Positions 25,435-34,652 of a stretch of 64,000 nt of DNA are shown here, piece after piece. Position numbers and translations under genes: made by a program. The stretch is from NCBI RefSeq assembly GCF_036108815.1, contig NZ_CP107985.1, forward strand, positions 5,952,001 through 6,016,000. The letters run 5' to 3'. The notes below the pieces were generated by a model that did not search any database, was not told the DNA's origin, and worked only from the letters and a program-made list of their open reading frames with translations. The stretch is from Streptomyces sp. NBC_00353. Lineage in GTDB: Bacteria > Actinomycetota > Actinomycetes > Streptomycetales > Streptomycetaceae. Positions within the stretch are counted from its first letter, which is position 1. Every line of letters starts with the position of its first letter.

Positions 25435-25650
25435 TGGCCGTTCCTTCCCTGCGTACGCCTGCCGAGTGACTCTCCGGCGGCCGGTACTTCATTACCTTAC
25501 CTAATCTTTAACGCTTTCTTGACGCGTTCGAGTGCTCGTGCGATCGACTCTCGATTCGATGGATCCCGATACCGCGTCGGAGCCGCCTCGGTGCTGCGCC
25601 TATGGTTGCTCCTGCACTCCCAGGACCACCCTGCCCCTCGAAGGACAGCG

Positions 25651-28404
25651 ATGCCCGCCAACACAACCGCCTCTTCCGGCTCTTCCGGTTCTGCCGGTGC
25701 GAAGACCGGCAAGAAGAAGGGGCGACGCGCCCGCCTGATCGTGATCGTCCTGGTGCTGGCGCTTGTCGCGGGTATCGGTTACGGCGCGTACTGGTCCGTA
25801 GCGACCGTGCGTGCCTCGTACCCGCAGACGAACGGGTCGGTCAAGATCGACGGTCTCTCCGCCAACGTCGACGTCAAGCGCGACAGCTATGGAATCCCGC
25901 AGGTCTACGCGGACTCCGACACCGACCTGTTCCGCGCCCAGGGCTTCGTACAGGCTCAGGACCGCTTCTGGGAGATGGACGTCCGCCGTCATATGACGGC
26001 CGGCCGGCTCTCCGAGATGTTCGGCTCGGGGCAGGTCGACACGGACGCCTTCCTGCGGACGCTGGGCTGGCGCAAGATCGCGCAGGAGGAGTACGACACC
26101 GTCCTGTCCGCGGACACCAAGAAGAACCTCCAGGCGTACGCGGACGGGGTGAACGCCTACCTCAAGGGGCGCGACGGCAAGGACATCTCCGTCGAGTACG
26201 CCGCGCTCGGCCTCACCAACGACTACCGGCCGACCAAGTGGACCCCGGTCGACTCGGTCGCCTGGCTGAAGGCGATGGCCTGGGACCTGCGCGGCAACAT
26301 GCAGGACGAGATCGACCGCTCGCTGATGACCAGCAGGCTCAGCAAGGAACAGATCGAGGACCTGTACCCCGCGTACCCGTACGACAAGCACCGGCCGATT
26401 GTCGACCAGGGTGCGATCTCATCGGTCACCGGCGCGTTCGACCCGGCCGCGACGTCGTCCACCGGCGTCGGCGCGAACACCGTGCAGGGCGCCACCGAAG
26501 GCCTGAACACGCAGCTCTCCTCGCTCTCCGACACCCTCGACGAGATCCCCGCGCTGCTCGGCCCGAACGGCAACGGCATCGGATCCAACTCCTGGGTCGT
26601 CTCCGGCAAGTACACGACCACCGGCAAGCCGCTGCTCGCCAACGACCCGCACCTCGCGCCGCAGCTGCCGTCGCTCTGGTACCAGATGGGGCTGCACTGC
26701 CGGCAGCTCTCGGCGACCTGCCGGTACGACACCGCCGGGTACACCTTCTCCGGCATGCCTGGCGTGATAATCGGTCACAACCAGGACATCGCCTGGGGCT
26801 TCACCAACCTCGGCGCGGACGTCACCGACCTCTTCCTGGAGAAGGTCTCCGGCGAGGGCTACCAGTACGACGGCAAGGTGAAGCCCTTCGTCACCCGCAA
26901 GGAGACCATCAAGGTCGCGGGCGGCGAGAGCCGGCACATCACCGTGCGCGAGACGAACAACGGTCCGCTGGTCTCCGACCGCAGTGGCGAGCTGGAGAAG
27001 GTCGGCGAGAAGGCCCCCGTCACCAACGCCGCGCCGGACCGCGGCGACGGTTACGCCGTCGCCCTGAAGTGGACCGCGCTGGAACCGGGTCACTCCATGG
27101 ACGCCGTCTTCGAGCTCAACCGCGCCAAGGACTTCAAGACCTTCCGGGCCGCCGCCGAGCACTTCGAGGTCCCCTCGCAGAACCTCATCTACGCCGACAC
27201 CAAGGGCAACATCGGCTACCAGGCCCCGGGGAAGATCCCGGTCCGCAAGGCGGGCAACGGCACGATGCCGAGCCCCGGCTGGGCGTCGTCGTACGGCTGG
27301 AAGAAGGACCCGATCCCGTTCGATGAGCTGCCGTACGAGTACAACCCGAAGCGCGGCTACATCGTCACCGCCAACCAGGCGGTCATCGACGAGAAGAAGT
27401 ACCCCCACCTGCTCACCAAGGACTGGGGCTACGGCACCCGCAGCCAGCGGATCAACGACCTCATCGAGTCGAAGATCAAGGGCGGCGGGAAGATCTCGAC
27501 CGACGACATGCAGAAGATGCAGATGGACAACACCAGCGAGATCGCCGCGCTGCTGGTGCCCGAGCTGATGAAGATCAACGTCTCCGACAAGAGCGTCCGT
27601 GAGGCACAGAAGCTCCTGGAGGGCTGGGACTACACCCAGGAGCCCGACTCGGCGGCCGCCGCCTACTTCAACGCGGTCTGGCGCAACATCCTCAGGCTGA
27701 CCTTCGGCGACAAGCTGCCCAAGGAGCTGCGCGTCAAGGGCGAGTGCCTCACCGTCCTCCCGGCCGACAGCACGGGTCCGGTCGACGAGCAGGACAAGCC
27801 GGTACGCGAATGCGGCCAGCGCGACACGGACACGGCGCAGCCGGACGGCGGCGACCGCTGGTACCAGGTGGTCGCCAACCTCATGGACGACGAGAACAAC
27901 GACTGGTGGCAGTCGCCGAAGAACCGCAAGGACAAGGCGACCGAGACCCGTGACGAGCTCTTCGGCCGCGCCATGAAGGACGCCCGCTGGGAGCTGACCG
28001 CCAAGCTCGGCAAGGACATCTCCACCTGGAGCTGGGGCCGGCTGCACCAGCTGACCCTGAAGAACCAGACCCTCGGTACCGAAGGCCCCGATGTGCTCCA
28101 GCGGGCCCTCAACCGCGGCCCGTGGAACCTCGGCGGCGGCGAGGCCGCGGTCAACGCCTCCGGCTGGAACGCGGCGGGCGGCTACGAGGTCATCTGGGTC
28201 CCGTCCATGCGGATGATCGTCAACGTGGGGGACTGGGACAAGTCCCGCTGGATCAACCTCACCGGCGCCTCCGGGCACGCGTTCAGCGCGCACTACACCG
28301 ATCAGACCGACAAGTGGGTCAACGGCGACCTGCTCGACTGGTCCTTCGGGACGAATGCGGTGGCGAAGGCGACGAAGGACACGTTGACGCTCAAGCCGTC
28401 CTGA
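25651..28404 (+). CDS. Penicillin acylase-family Ntn hydrolase
   Basis: This is a 917-aa precursor. A Lys/Arg-rich start and one hydrophobic segment (about 29-47) act as signal or signal-anchor. The acylase has the usual order: alpha chain, spacer, then the autocatalytic site at Gly311-Ser312 (GSNSWVV), where Ser312 would become the N-terminal nucleophile of the beta chain. The beta chain has the expected LLANDPHL and GVIIGHNQDIAWGFTN. Family members cleave amide bonds of beta-lactams, acyl-homoserine lactones or lipopeptides outside the membrane. The ATG at 25651 follows AAGGAC. It is monocistronic and divergent from the antiporter. Substrate unknown. Confidence 0.9.
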   Translation: MPANTTASSGSSGSAGAKTGKKKGRRARLIVIVLVLALVAGIGYGAYWSVATVRASYPQTNGSVKIDGLSANVDVKRDSYGIPQVYADSDTDLFRAQGFVQAQDRFWEMDVRRHMTAGRLSEMFGSGQVDTDAFLRTLGWRKIAQEEYDTVLSADTKKNLQAYADGVNAYLKGRDGKDISVEYAALGLTNDYRPTKWTPVDSVAWLKAMAWDLRGNMQDEIDRSLMTSRLSKEQIEDLYPAYPYDKHRPIVDQGAISSVTGAFDPAATSSTGVGANTVQGATEGLNTQLSSLSDTLDEIPALLGPNGNGIGSNSWVVSGKYTTTGKPLLANDPHLAPQLPSLWYQMGLHCRQLSATCRYDTAGYTFSGMPGVIIGHNQDIAWGFTNLGADVTDLFLEKVSGEGYQYDGKVKPFVTRKETIKVAGGESRHITVRETNNGPLVSDRSGELEKVGEKAPVTNAAPDRGDGYAVALKWTALEPGHSMDAVFELNRAKDFKTFRAAAEHFEVPSQNLIYADTKGNIGYQAPGKIPVRKAGNGTMPSPGWASSYGWKKDPIPFDELPYEYNPKRGYIVTANQAVIDEKKYPHLLTKDWGYGTRSQRINDLIESKIKGGGKISTDDMQKMQMDNTSEIAALLVPELMKINVSDKSVREAQKLLEGWDYTQEPDSAAAAYFNAVWRNILRLTFGDKLPKELRVKGECLTVLPADSTGPVDEQDKPVRECGQRDTDTAQPDGGDRWYQVVANLMDDENNDWWQSPKNRKDKATETRDELFGRAMKDARWELTAKLGKDISTWSWGRLHQLTLKNQTLGTEGPDVLQRALNRGPWNLGGGEAAVNASGWNAAGGYEVIWVPSMRMIVNVGDWDKSRWINLTGASGHAFSAHYTDQTDKWVNGDLLDWSFGTNAVAKATKDTLTLKPS

Positions 28405-28456
28405 CGTTCAAGCCGTCCTGGGAGGACGGCGGGCCCGGGGGCGGTTCCGGCCCGGG

Positions 28457-29050
28457 TCAGACGGTGAAGCGCCGCGCTCCGGCCGGTGTCACCACGGCGT
28501 CCACGGGGTGGTCGTGCGGTTCCGCAGGAACCTGCGCGACCACCTCGTTGTCGTAGAGCAGGACGACCAGCGCCGGGTGCGCCCCGGCCGCCGCGAGCCG
28601 GGCCAGCACCCGGTCGTACGAACCTCCGCCGCGGCCGAGCCGCATCCCGCGGCCGTCCACCGCGAGGCCCGGCAGCAGGACCACGTCCGCGTCCAGAACG
28701 GCGTCCGGCCCGAGCCTCGGACCGTCCGGCTCCAGCAGCCCGCGGGCCGCCGGGACGAGGCTGTCGCCCCCCTCGTACGCGGCCCAGTCCAGATCGTTGT
28801 CCGGGAGGAGCACCGGCAGCAGCACCCGTACCCCCCGCGCGCGCAGCGCATCCAGCAGTGCACGGGTGCCCGGCTCGCGCCCCACCGAGACGTAGGCGGC
28901 GACGGCGCGGGCCTCGGCCAACTCCGGAAGGTCTACCGCACCGCGGGACAGAACCGTCGCGGCGTCGTCGACGTCTTCCCTGCTCAGGAGGGAACGCGCG
29001 GCGAGCAGGTCACGCCGCAGAGAGGCCTTTTCGGGCATGTCGGTGTTCAA
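28457..29050 (-). CDS. 5-formyltetrahydrofolate cyclo-ligase
   Basis: This is a protein of about 197 aa of the MTHFS family, which converts 5-formyl-THF to 5,10-methenyl-THF using ATP. Landmarks are KASLRRDLLAARSLL at the N-terminus, VLLPGLAVDGRGMRLGRGGGSYDRVLA (the substrate/ATP segment; the typical first Phe is replaced here) and a C-terminal VPAEPHDHPVDAVVTP. The TTG at 29050 has AGGTG upstream. The ATG at 29038 would remove four residues but lacks a ribosome-binding site. It diverges from galU across about 95 bp. Confidence 0.85.
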   Translation of the reverse strand: MNTDMPEKASLRRDLLAARSLLSREDVDDAATVLSRGAVDLPELAEARAVAAYVSVGREPGTRALLDALRARGVRVLLPVLLPDNDLDWAAYEGGDSLVPAARGLLEPDGPRLGPDAVLDADVVLLPGLAVDGRGMRLGRGGGSYDRVLARLAAAGAHPALVVLLYDNEVVAQVPAEPHDHPVDAVVTPAGARRFTV

Positions 29051-29144
29051 CGGGCACCTGTGAATCTCTCGTATGTTCATATATGAGTACAAAGTTAACC
29101 GGACGCTCATCTTCCGCCCATGGGTACCGGTTATGGTTGCGCGC

Positions 29145-30047
29145 ATGACTCAGTCGCACCCCAGGATCAGCAAGGCTGTCATTCCGGCCGCAGGGCTAGG
29201 CACCCGCTTTCTGCCGGCCACCAAAGCCACTCCCAAAGAGATGCTGCCTGTCGTCGACAAGCCCGCGATCCAGTACGTCGTCGAAGAAGCGGTCGCGGCC
29301 GGCCTCTCCGACGTACTCATGATCACAGGCCGCAACAAGCGGCCCCTCGAGGACCACTTCGACCGCAATTACGAACTGGAGTCCGCGCTCACCCGCAAGG
29401 GAGACGCCGACCGGCTCCAGAAGGTCCAGGAGTCGAGTGACCTCGCCACCATGCACTACGTCCGCCAGGGCGACCCGCGCGGCCTCGGCCACGCCGTGCT
29501 GTGCGCCGCACCGCACGTCGGCGACCAGCCGTTCGCGGTCCTCCTCGGTGACGACCTGATCGACCCGCGCGACCCGCTGCTCGCCCGCATGGTCGAGGTC
29601 CAGGAGCGCGAGGGCGGCAGCGTCGTCGCGCTGATGGAGGTCGAGCCGGAGCAGATCCATCTGTACGGCTGCGCGGCCGTCGACGCCACCACGGACGGCG
29701 ATGTCGTCAGGGTCACCGGGCTGGTCGAGAAGCCCGATCCGGCGGACGCGCCCAGCAACCTCGCCATCATCGGCCGCTACGTCCTCGACCCCGCCGTCTT
29801 CGACATACTGCGCAGGACCGAGCCGGGCCGCGGCGGCGAGATCCAGCTCACCGACGCCCTGCAACTGCTCGCCGAGGACGAGAAGATCGGCGGCCCCGTG
29901 CACGGCGTTGTCTTCAAGGGCCGCCGCTATGACACCGGTGACCGGGGCGACTACCTCCGCGCCATTGTCAGACTCGCGTGCGAACGTGAGGACCTGGGCC
30001 CGGACTTCCGGACCTGGCTCCGCAGTTTCGTCACCGAGGAGATGTAA
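29145..30047 (+). CDS. galU: UTP-glucose-1-phosphate uridylyltransferase
   Basis: This is a 300-aa nucleotidyltransferase. The UTP-binding signature is at residues 15-28 (PAAGLGTRFLPATK), followed by KEMLPVVDKPAIQYVVEEA and VLLGDDLID. It makes UDP-glucose for cell-wall and storage polysaccharides. The ATG at 29145 is used; the in-frame ATG at 29073 would add 24 residues without family similarity. The ribosome-binding site is weak. It is the first gene of a run that continues 4 bp later with moeA, the galU-moeA-rimJ arrangement also seen in mycobacteria. Confidence 0.95.
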   Translation: MTQSHPRISKAVIPAAGLGTRFLPATKATPKEMLPVVDKPAIQYVVEEAVAAGLSDVLMITGRNKRPLEDHFDRNYELESALTRKGDADRLQKVQESSDLATMHYVRQGDPRGLGHAVLCAAPHVGDQPFAVLLGDDLIDPRDPLLARMVEVQEREGGSVVALMEVEPEQIHLYGCAAVDATTDGDVVRVTGLVEKPDPADAPSNLAIIGRYVLDPAVFDILRRTEPGRGGEIQLTDALQLLAEDEKIGGPVHGVVFKGRRYDTGDRGDYLRAIVRLACEREDLGPDFRTWLRSFVTEEM

Positions 30048-30051
30048 CACG

Positions 30052-31362
30052 TTGAGCAGCCCGATCTGGTCGGTGGACGAGCACCTGGAGGACATCCTCG
30101 CCGCGGTACGGCCGCTCGAACCCATCGAGCTCCAACTGCCCGAGGCCCAGGGCTGCGTCCTCGTCGAGGACGTCGTGGTGGAGATCGCCCTGCCGCCCTT
30201 CGACAACAGCTCGATGGACGGTTACGCGGTCCGCGTCGCCGATCTCGAGGGCGCCAGCGAGGAGTTCCCCGCGGTGCTCACGGTCATCGGTGACGTCGCG
30301 GCGGGCAGCGACGGACTCTCCGGTGACCAGACCGTCGGCCCCGGCGAGGCCGCCCGCATCATGACCGGCGCCCCGCTGCCGGCCGGTGCGGAAGCCGTCG
30401 TGCCGGTCGAGTGGACCGACGGCGGTACGGGCGGCGGCCCGGCGGACACCATGCGCGCCCACAGCCACGCCCCGCAGGACTCGGGCGGCGAGGTCCGCGT
30501 CCATCGCCCCGTCGCGGCCCGCGCCCATGTCCGGGCCCGCGGCAGCGATGTGCAGCCCGGCGATCTGGCCCTGCGGGCCGGTTCGGTCATCGGGCCGCCG
30601 CAGATCGGGCTGCTCGCCGCGATCGGCCGCTCCACCGTGAAGGTGCGGCCCCGGCCGCGTGTCGTCGTCATCTCCACCGGCAGTGAACTGGTGCAACCGG
30701 GTGAGAAACTGACGGGTGGTCAGATCTACGACTCGAACAGCTTCGCGCTGACGGCTGCCGCGCGCGACGCGGGAGCCATCTCCTACCGGGTCGGCGCCGT
30801 CACCGACGACGCCGACATGCTCCGCGCCACGATCGAGGACCAGCTGATCCGCGCCGACATCGTCGTCACCACGGGCGGCGTCAGCGTCGGCGCGTACGAC
30901 GTGGTCAAGGAGGCCCTGTCCTCCGTCGGCGACGCGGACGAGCCGGGCAGCGGCATCGAGTTCCGCAAGCTCGCCATGCAGCCGGGCAAACCGCAGGGCT
31001 TCGGCTCGATCGGCCCGGAGCACACACCGCTGCTGGCACTGCCGGGCAACCCCGTCTCGTCGTACGTCTCGTTCGAGCTGTTCGTGCGGCCCGCGATCCG
31101 CACGCTGATGGGCCTGAAAGACGTGACCCGCCCGACGGTCCGCGCCACGCTGAAGACCGACCGGACACTCAGCTCGCCGTCCGGCAAGCGTCAGTTCCTG
31201 CGCGGCACGTACGACGCCGAGAAGGGCACCGTCACCCCCGTCGGCGGCTCCGGATCGCATCTGATCGCCGCCCTCGCCCAGGCGGACGCGCTGATCGTGC
31301 TGCCCGAGGACGTCACCTCCGCGGAGTCCGGCACGGTCACCGAGGTGATCCTGCTCCGCTGA
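30052..31362 (+). CDS. moeA: MoeA/gephyrin-like molybdopterin molybdotransferase (Glp homologue)
   Basis: This is a 436-aa MoeA protein. The N-terminal domain has PPFDNSSMDGYAVR and RIMTGAPLPAGAEAVVPVE. The MogA-like domain has ISTGSELVQPG, DSNSFAL and TTGGVSVGAYDVVKE. LPGNPVSS precedes the C-terminal domain. The TTG at 30052 follows GAGGAGAT, 4 bp after galU. MoeA inserts molybdate into adenylylated molybdopterin. The actinobacterial copy beside galU and a membrane receptor (here 33392) has been called Glp in Corynebacterium, where it works with GlpR in cell division, so this gene may do both or mainly the latter. A 30-residue Gly/Asp/His-rich insertion near residues 122-150 is unusual. Confidence 0.9.
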   Translation: MSSPIWSVDEHLEDILAAVRPLEPIELQLPEAQGCVLVEDVVVEIALPPFDNSSMDGYAVRVADLEGASEEFPAVLTVIGDVAAGSDGLSGDQTVGPGEAARIMTGAPLPAGAEAVVPVEWTDGGTGGGPADTMRAHSHAPQDSGGEVRVHRPVAARAHVRARGSDVQPGDLALRAGSVIGPPQIGLLAAIGRSTVKVRPRPRVVVISTGSELVQPGEKLTGGQIYDSNSFALTAAARDAGAISYRVGAVTDDADMLRATIEDQLIRADIVVTTGGVSVGAYDVVKEALSSVGDADEPGSGIEFRKLAMQPGKPQGFGSIGPEHTPLLALPGNPVSSYVSFELFVRPAIRTLMGLKDVTRPTVRATLKTDRTLSSPSGKRQFLRGTYDAEKGTVTPVGGSGSHLIAALAQADALIVLPEDVTSAESGTVTEVILLR

Positions 31363-31403
31363 ACGCGACCCGGTGGCGGTACGGTGTCTGCCGCTGTGCC
31401 TTA

Positions 31404-31421
31404 CCGGGGGACACCCCCCGG
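31404..31421 (+). other. GC hairpin between moeA and moaC
   Basis: CCGGGGG and CCCCCGG (31404-31410, 31415-31421) can pair around a 4-nt loop in the 124-bp gap. There is no U-tract, so it may only attenuate transcription or stabilise the upstream mRNA. Confidence 0.3.
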
Positions 31422-31486
31422 ACCCCCGGCCGCACTCCGGTGCAGGCCGAGCGGGCAACCGGCGCCCTACCGCTAGGCGGAGTTCA

Positions 31487-31987
31487 GTGAGTACGCAGAA
31501 CAGGCTGACGCATCTCGACGAGGCGGGTGCGGCCCGGATGGTCGACGTGTCCGAGAAGGACGTCACCGCGCGCGTCGCCCGCGCCAGCGGCCGGGTCCTC
31601 GTCTCGCCGCGCGTCGTCGAACTGCTCCGTGGCGAGGGAGTTCCCAAGGGCGACGCCCTCGCCACCGCCCGTATCGCCGGGATCATGGGCGCCAAGCGCA
31701 CTCCCGAGCTGATCCCGCTCTGTCACCCGCTCGCCGTCTCCGGCGTGAAGGTCGACCTGAGCGTCGCCGACGACGCGGTGGAGATCCTCGCCACGGTGAA
31801 GACGACGGACCGCACCGGCGTCGAGATGGAGGCCCTGACGGCCGTCTCGGTCGCCGCGCTCACTGTGATCGACATGATCAAGGCGGTCGACAAGAGCGCG
31901 GTCATCACGGATGTCCGGGTCGAGTCGAAGTCCGGTGGCAAGTCGGGCGACTACCGGCGCTCCGTGCCGAAGGGCGAGAACGCATGA
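31487..31987 (+). CDS. moaC: Cyclic pyranopterin monophosphate synthase MoaC
   Basis: This is a 166-aa MoaC. It contains LTHLDEAGAARMVDVSEK at the N-terminus, the AGIMGAKRTPELIPLCHPL signature (residues about 66-84) and DRTGVEMEALTAVSVAALTVIDM with the catalytic region DMIKAVDK. With MoaA it converts GTP to cyclic pyranopterin monophosphate, the first step of molybdenum-cofactor synthesis; moaA is not in this window. The GTG at 31487 is preceded by GGCGGAG. The stop overlaps the mog start (ATGA). Confidence 0.95.
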   Translation: MSTQNRLTHLDEAGAARMVDVSEKDVTARVARASGRVLVSPRVVELLRGEGVPKGDALATARIAGIMGAKRTPELIPLCHPLAVSGVKVDLSVADDAVEILATVKTTDRTGVEMEALTAVSVAALTVIDMIKAVDKSAVITDVRVESKSGGKSGDYRRSVPKGENA

Positions 31988-32601
31988 CGGCGCCCGAGGC
32001 CGACCCGTCCGGCGGGCCGGACGGGACGGCGGCGTCCGGCGGCGAGCGTGCGGCGTCGCCGCCGGAGCCGCGCGTACAGGGCGCGCCCCTCGACGGTGCG
32101 CCGCCCGCCCCCCGTACCGCGCTCGTCGTGACCGCGTCGAACCGCGCCTCGGCCGGTGTCTACGCCGACCGGGGCGGCCCCCTGATCGTCGAGGCGCTCG
32201 CCGCGCTCGGCTTCGCCGTCGACGGGCCGCAGGTCGTCCCCGACGGTGACCCCGTCGAGCGGGCCCTGCGGGCCGGGGTGGCCGCCGCGTACGACGTCAT
32301 CGTCACCACCGGCGGTACGGGCATCTCACCGACCGACCGCACCCCCGAGGCCACCCGCCGCGTCCTCGACCACGAGATCCCCGGCATCCCCGAGGCGATC
32401 CGTGCCGAGGGCCGCGACAAGGTCCCCACGGCCGCGCTCTCCCGCGGCCTCGCCGGAGTCGCCGTCCGCACCCTCATCGTGAACCTGCCGGGCTCCACCG
32501 GCGGGGTGCGCGACGGCCTCGCCGTCCTCGAACGCCTTCTGGTGCACGCCGTCGATCAGCTCCGCGGCGGCGACCACCCCCGACCCGGGAGCCCGAGCTG
32601 A
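31984..32601 (+). CDS. mog: Molybdopterin adenylyltransferase (MogA/MoaB)
   Basis: This is a 205-aa protein. An unusual 40-residue Pro/Ala/Gly-rich N-terminal extension precedes the MogA/MoaB domain (ALVVTASNRASAGVYADRGGP, VTTGGTGISPTDRTPEAT, LIVNLPGSTGGVRDGL). MogA adenylylates molybdopterin, and MoeA then exchanges AMP for molybdate, so the two neighbours act in succession. The start codon overlaps the moaC stop, so it is translationally coupled. Confidence 0.9.
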   Translation: MTAPEADPSGGPDGTAASGGERAASPPEPRVQGAPLDGAPPAPRTALVVTASNRASAGVYADRGGPLIVEALAALGFAVDGPQVVPDGDPVERALRAGVAAAYDVIVTTGGTGISPTDRTPEATRRVLDHEIPGIPEAIRAEGRDKVPTAALSRGLAGVAVRTLIVNLPGSTGGVRDGLAVLERLLVHAVDQLRGGDHPRPGSPS

Positions 32602-32618
32602 ACGTCCCGACCTGGCCG

Positions 32619-33224
32619 GTGATCCTGACGGACGGCGCGATCGCCCTCCGGCCGATAAAGCTGCGCGACCAGCGCGAGTGGCGGGAGGTCAACCGGCGCA
32701 ACCGCGACTGGCTGCGCCCCTGGGAGGCGACCGTCCCCCCGCCCGGCCCGGGCGGTCCGGTGGCCCGGCGCCCCACTTACCGTCAGATGGTCCGCCATCT
32801 GCGCTCCGAGGCGAACGCCGGCCGGATGCTGCCCTTCGCCATCGAGTACGAGGGGCGCCTGGTCGGGCAGTTGACGGTCGCCGGGATCACCTGGGGATCG
32901 ATGTGCTCGGGGCATGTCGGCTACTGGGTGGACCAGGACGTGGCAGGTCGCGGTGTCATGCCGACCGCGGTCGCTCTCGCCGTCGATCACTGCTTCCGGT
33001 CCGTCGGACTGCACCGCATCGAGGTGTGCATTCGGCCCGAGAACGGGCCCAGCCGAAGAGTCGTGGAGAAACTCGGATTCCGCGAGGAAGGGCTGCGTCC
33101 ACGTTATCTCCACATCGACGGTGCCTGGCGGGACCATCTGATCTTCGCGCTCACCGCGGAGGAGGTGCCCGACGGGCTGCTCCGGCGCTGGCACCAGGCA
33201 CGACGACCCGGAACGCCGCGTTAA
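32619..33224 (+). CDS. rimJ: RimJ/RimL-type GNAT acetyltransferase
   Basis: This is a 201-aa GNAT with the RimJ/RimL-like order: LRPIKLRDQREWREVNRRNRDWL, then VGYWVDQDVAGRGVMPTAVALAVDHC (acetyl-CoA site) and HRIEVCIRPENGPSRRVVEKLGFREEG. The GTG at 32619 is the first conventional start. The CTG at 32598, overlapping the mog stop and preceded by GGGAG, gives the family-like N-terminus NVPTWPV and may be the true start. The same gene sits between moeA and the membrane receptor in mycobacteria. The target protein is unknown. Confidence 0.8.
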   Translation: MILTDGAIALRPIKLRDQREWREVNRRNRDWLRPWEATVPPPGPGGPVARRPTYRQMVRHLRSEANAGRMLPFAIEYEGRLVGQLTVAGITWGSMCSGHVGYWVDQDVAGRGVMPTAVALAVDHCFRSVGLHRIEVCIRPENGPSRRVVEKLGFREEGLRPRYLHIDGAWRDHLIFALTAEEVPDGLLRRWHQARRPGTPR

Positions 33225-33391
33225 ATAAAATGAATGTTCGAAATTGATCGCCGCGTGACCGCTAACCAACGCGCAAACGCCGACTGTTGATCCGAACAAT
33301 CACAAAAAAAGTCCTTGATATCAGCCAGATCGTGCGACACACCGGGCCAATTGGCGGATGCCTCCGTGCAAACCCCTCTACGGTGTGAGAC

Positions 33392-34564
33392 GTGAGCAGC
33401 AGCGGCCTCATCTATGCAGTCATCGTCGGGGCCTGGGCCGCCTACTTGGTGCCGATGTGGCTCCGCAGGCAGGACGAGCTCAATGAAGCCCGCCCGACCG
33501 AACGCTTCAGCACCGCCATCCGGCTGCTGTCCGGACGGGCGGCGATGGAGCGCCGGTACGCCAAGGAACTGCGGGAGCGCACCACCGAGGAGGCGGGGCC
33601 CGACGTCGACCCGGACGTGGGCACGGAGCGAGTGGATTCCGTGGACGTCCGGGCCTTCGCCGCGCCTCCGGCGCATACCGAAGCCCGTGTGCACGACCCG
33701 GTACGCGCACCGGAGCGTGCGGCTTCCACGGCGCAGGCGTCCCAGGGTTCCCAGGAGCGGCAGGCCCAGGAGGGACCGGCGCACGCGTCTGTGCCCGTAC
33801 CCGCGCGGCGCGCCCGTCCCGGTGGGATCGATGCGGAGCGCGCCCGGCGTGCCCAGCGCTCGCAGGTGCTGGCGCGCCGTCGGCGCACCACCTCGGTCCT
33901 TTTCCTCGCCTTCACCCTCGGCGCGGTCGTCGCGGCGGTCGGCGGCCTCCACTTCCTGTGGGCGCCCGCGGTGCCTGCCGTGCTGCTGAGCACGTACATC
34001 GTGCATCTGCGCGCCCAGGAACGGCGCAGGTTCGCCTTCACCATGGACCGGCGCAGGGCGGAGGTGGCGGCGCAGCACCTGCGCGAGAACCGCCACCGCA
34101 GGCACCAGCCCGCGGCCACGGCCCCCGCCGAGCCCGACGAGGAGCCCGAAGCGCGCCACCCCGAGCCCGAGCCCGCCCCCACGGTCTCCCCGCAGGAAGC
34201 GGGCCGCCGCGCGCTGGTCGAGCAGACGGACCACGCGGAATGGGTCGACCAGCAGCGCGAACGCGGCCGGGCCCAGGGCGACAGCTGGGAGCCGGTCCCG
34301 GTCCCGCTGCCGACCTACGTCACCGCGCCCGTGGCCCCGCGCGCCACGGGCGGCGTCGAGGTCGGCAACCCGGAGACCTGGAGCGCGGCCCGCTCCAGCA
34401 CCGCCGAACCGGCACAGCCGGGCACCACGGCTCCCGCCGCACCCCCCGTGGACCCGGCCCCGCGCCAGCGCACCAACCAGTCCCGTCGCACCCGCGACCG
34501 CGGCCGGACCCCGCTCTTCGACCAGTACGAGGACGGCGACCGGCCCCGCGCCGCCAACGAGTGA
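33392..34564 (+). CDS. sepX: SepX/GlpR-type membrane protein, partner of gephyrin-like Glp
   Basis: This is a 390-aa protein. An N-terminal membrane segment (about 4-23, SGLIYAVIVGAWAAYLVPMW) is followed by a conserved cytoplasmic stretch RRQDELNEARPTERFSTAIRLL. After a variable Glu/Ala/Pro region, two close hydrophobic segments occur at about 170-205, then a long charged, Pro-rich tail. Architecture and position downstream of galU-moeA-rimJ match SepX of Streptomyces (septum formation and sporulation) and GlpR of Corynebacterium, the receptor of the gephyrin-like protein. The GTG at 33392 follows a 167-bp AT-richer gap that probably contains its own promoter. Confidence 0.75.
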   Translation: MSSSGLIYAVIVGAWAAYLVPMWLRRQDELNEARPTERFSTAIRLLSGRAAMERRYAKELRERTTEEAGPDVDPDVGTERVDSVDVRAFAAPPAHTEARVHDPVRAPERAASTAQASQGSQERQAQEGPAHASVPVPARRARPGGIDAERARRAQRSQVLARRRRTTSVLFLAFTLGAVVAAVGGLHFLWAPAVPAVLLSTYIVHLRAQERRRFAFTMDRRRAEVAAQHLRENRHRRHQPAATAPAEPDEEPEARHPEPEPAPTVSPQEAGRRALVEQTDHAEWVDQQRERGRAQGDSWEPVPVPLPTYVTAPVAPRATGGVEVGNPETWSAARSSTAEPAQPGTTAPAAPPVDPAPRQRTNQSRRTRDRGRTPLFDQYEDGDRPRAANE

Positions 34565-34652
34565 GACCCGCTGCGACGCCGCCCCGGCTGACCAGCGGGG
34601 GAGCGGATTTCCGAGCACCGCTCCGAGGATGCTAGAGTTTCACTCGTTGCAA

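Noticed and set aside
25487..25512. Iron box (DmdR type) between antiporter and acylase
   Set aside because: The minus strand reads TTAGGTAAGG, matching one half of the consensus, but the second half-site is absent and neither gene is iron-related.
24652..25650. Reading the penicillin acylase as a 1250-residue protein starting far upstream
   Set aside because: The upstream part is antisense to the antiporter gene, has no similarity to acylases, and a proper start with ribosome-binding site exists at 25651.
31363..31486. Molybdenum-cofactor riboswitch before moaC
   Set aside because: Only a simple GC hairpin is seen. No extended structured element can be recognised by eye.
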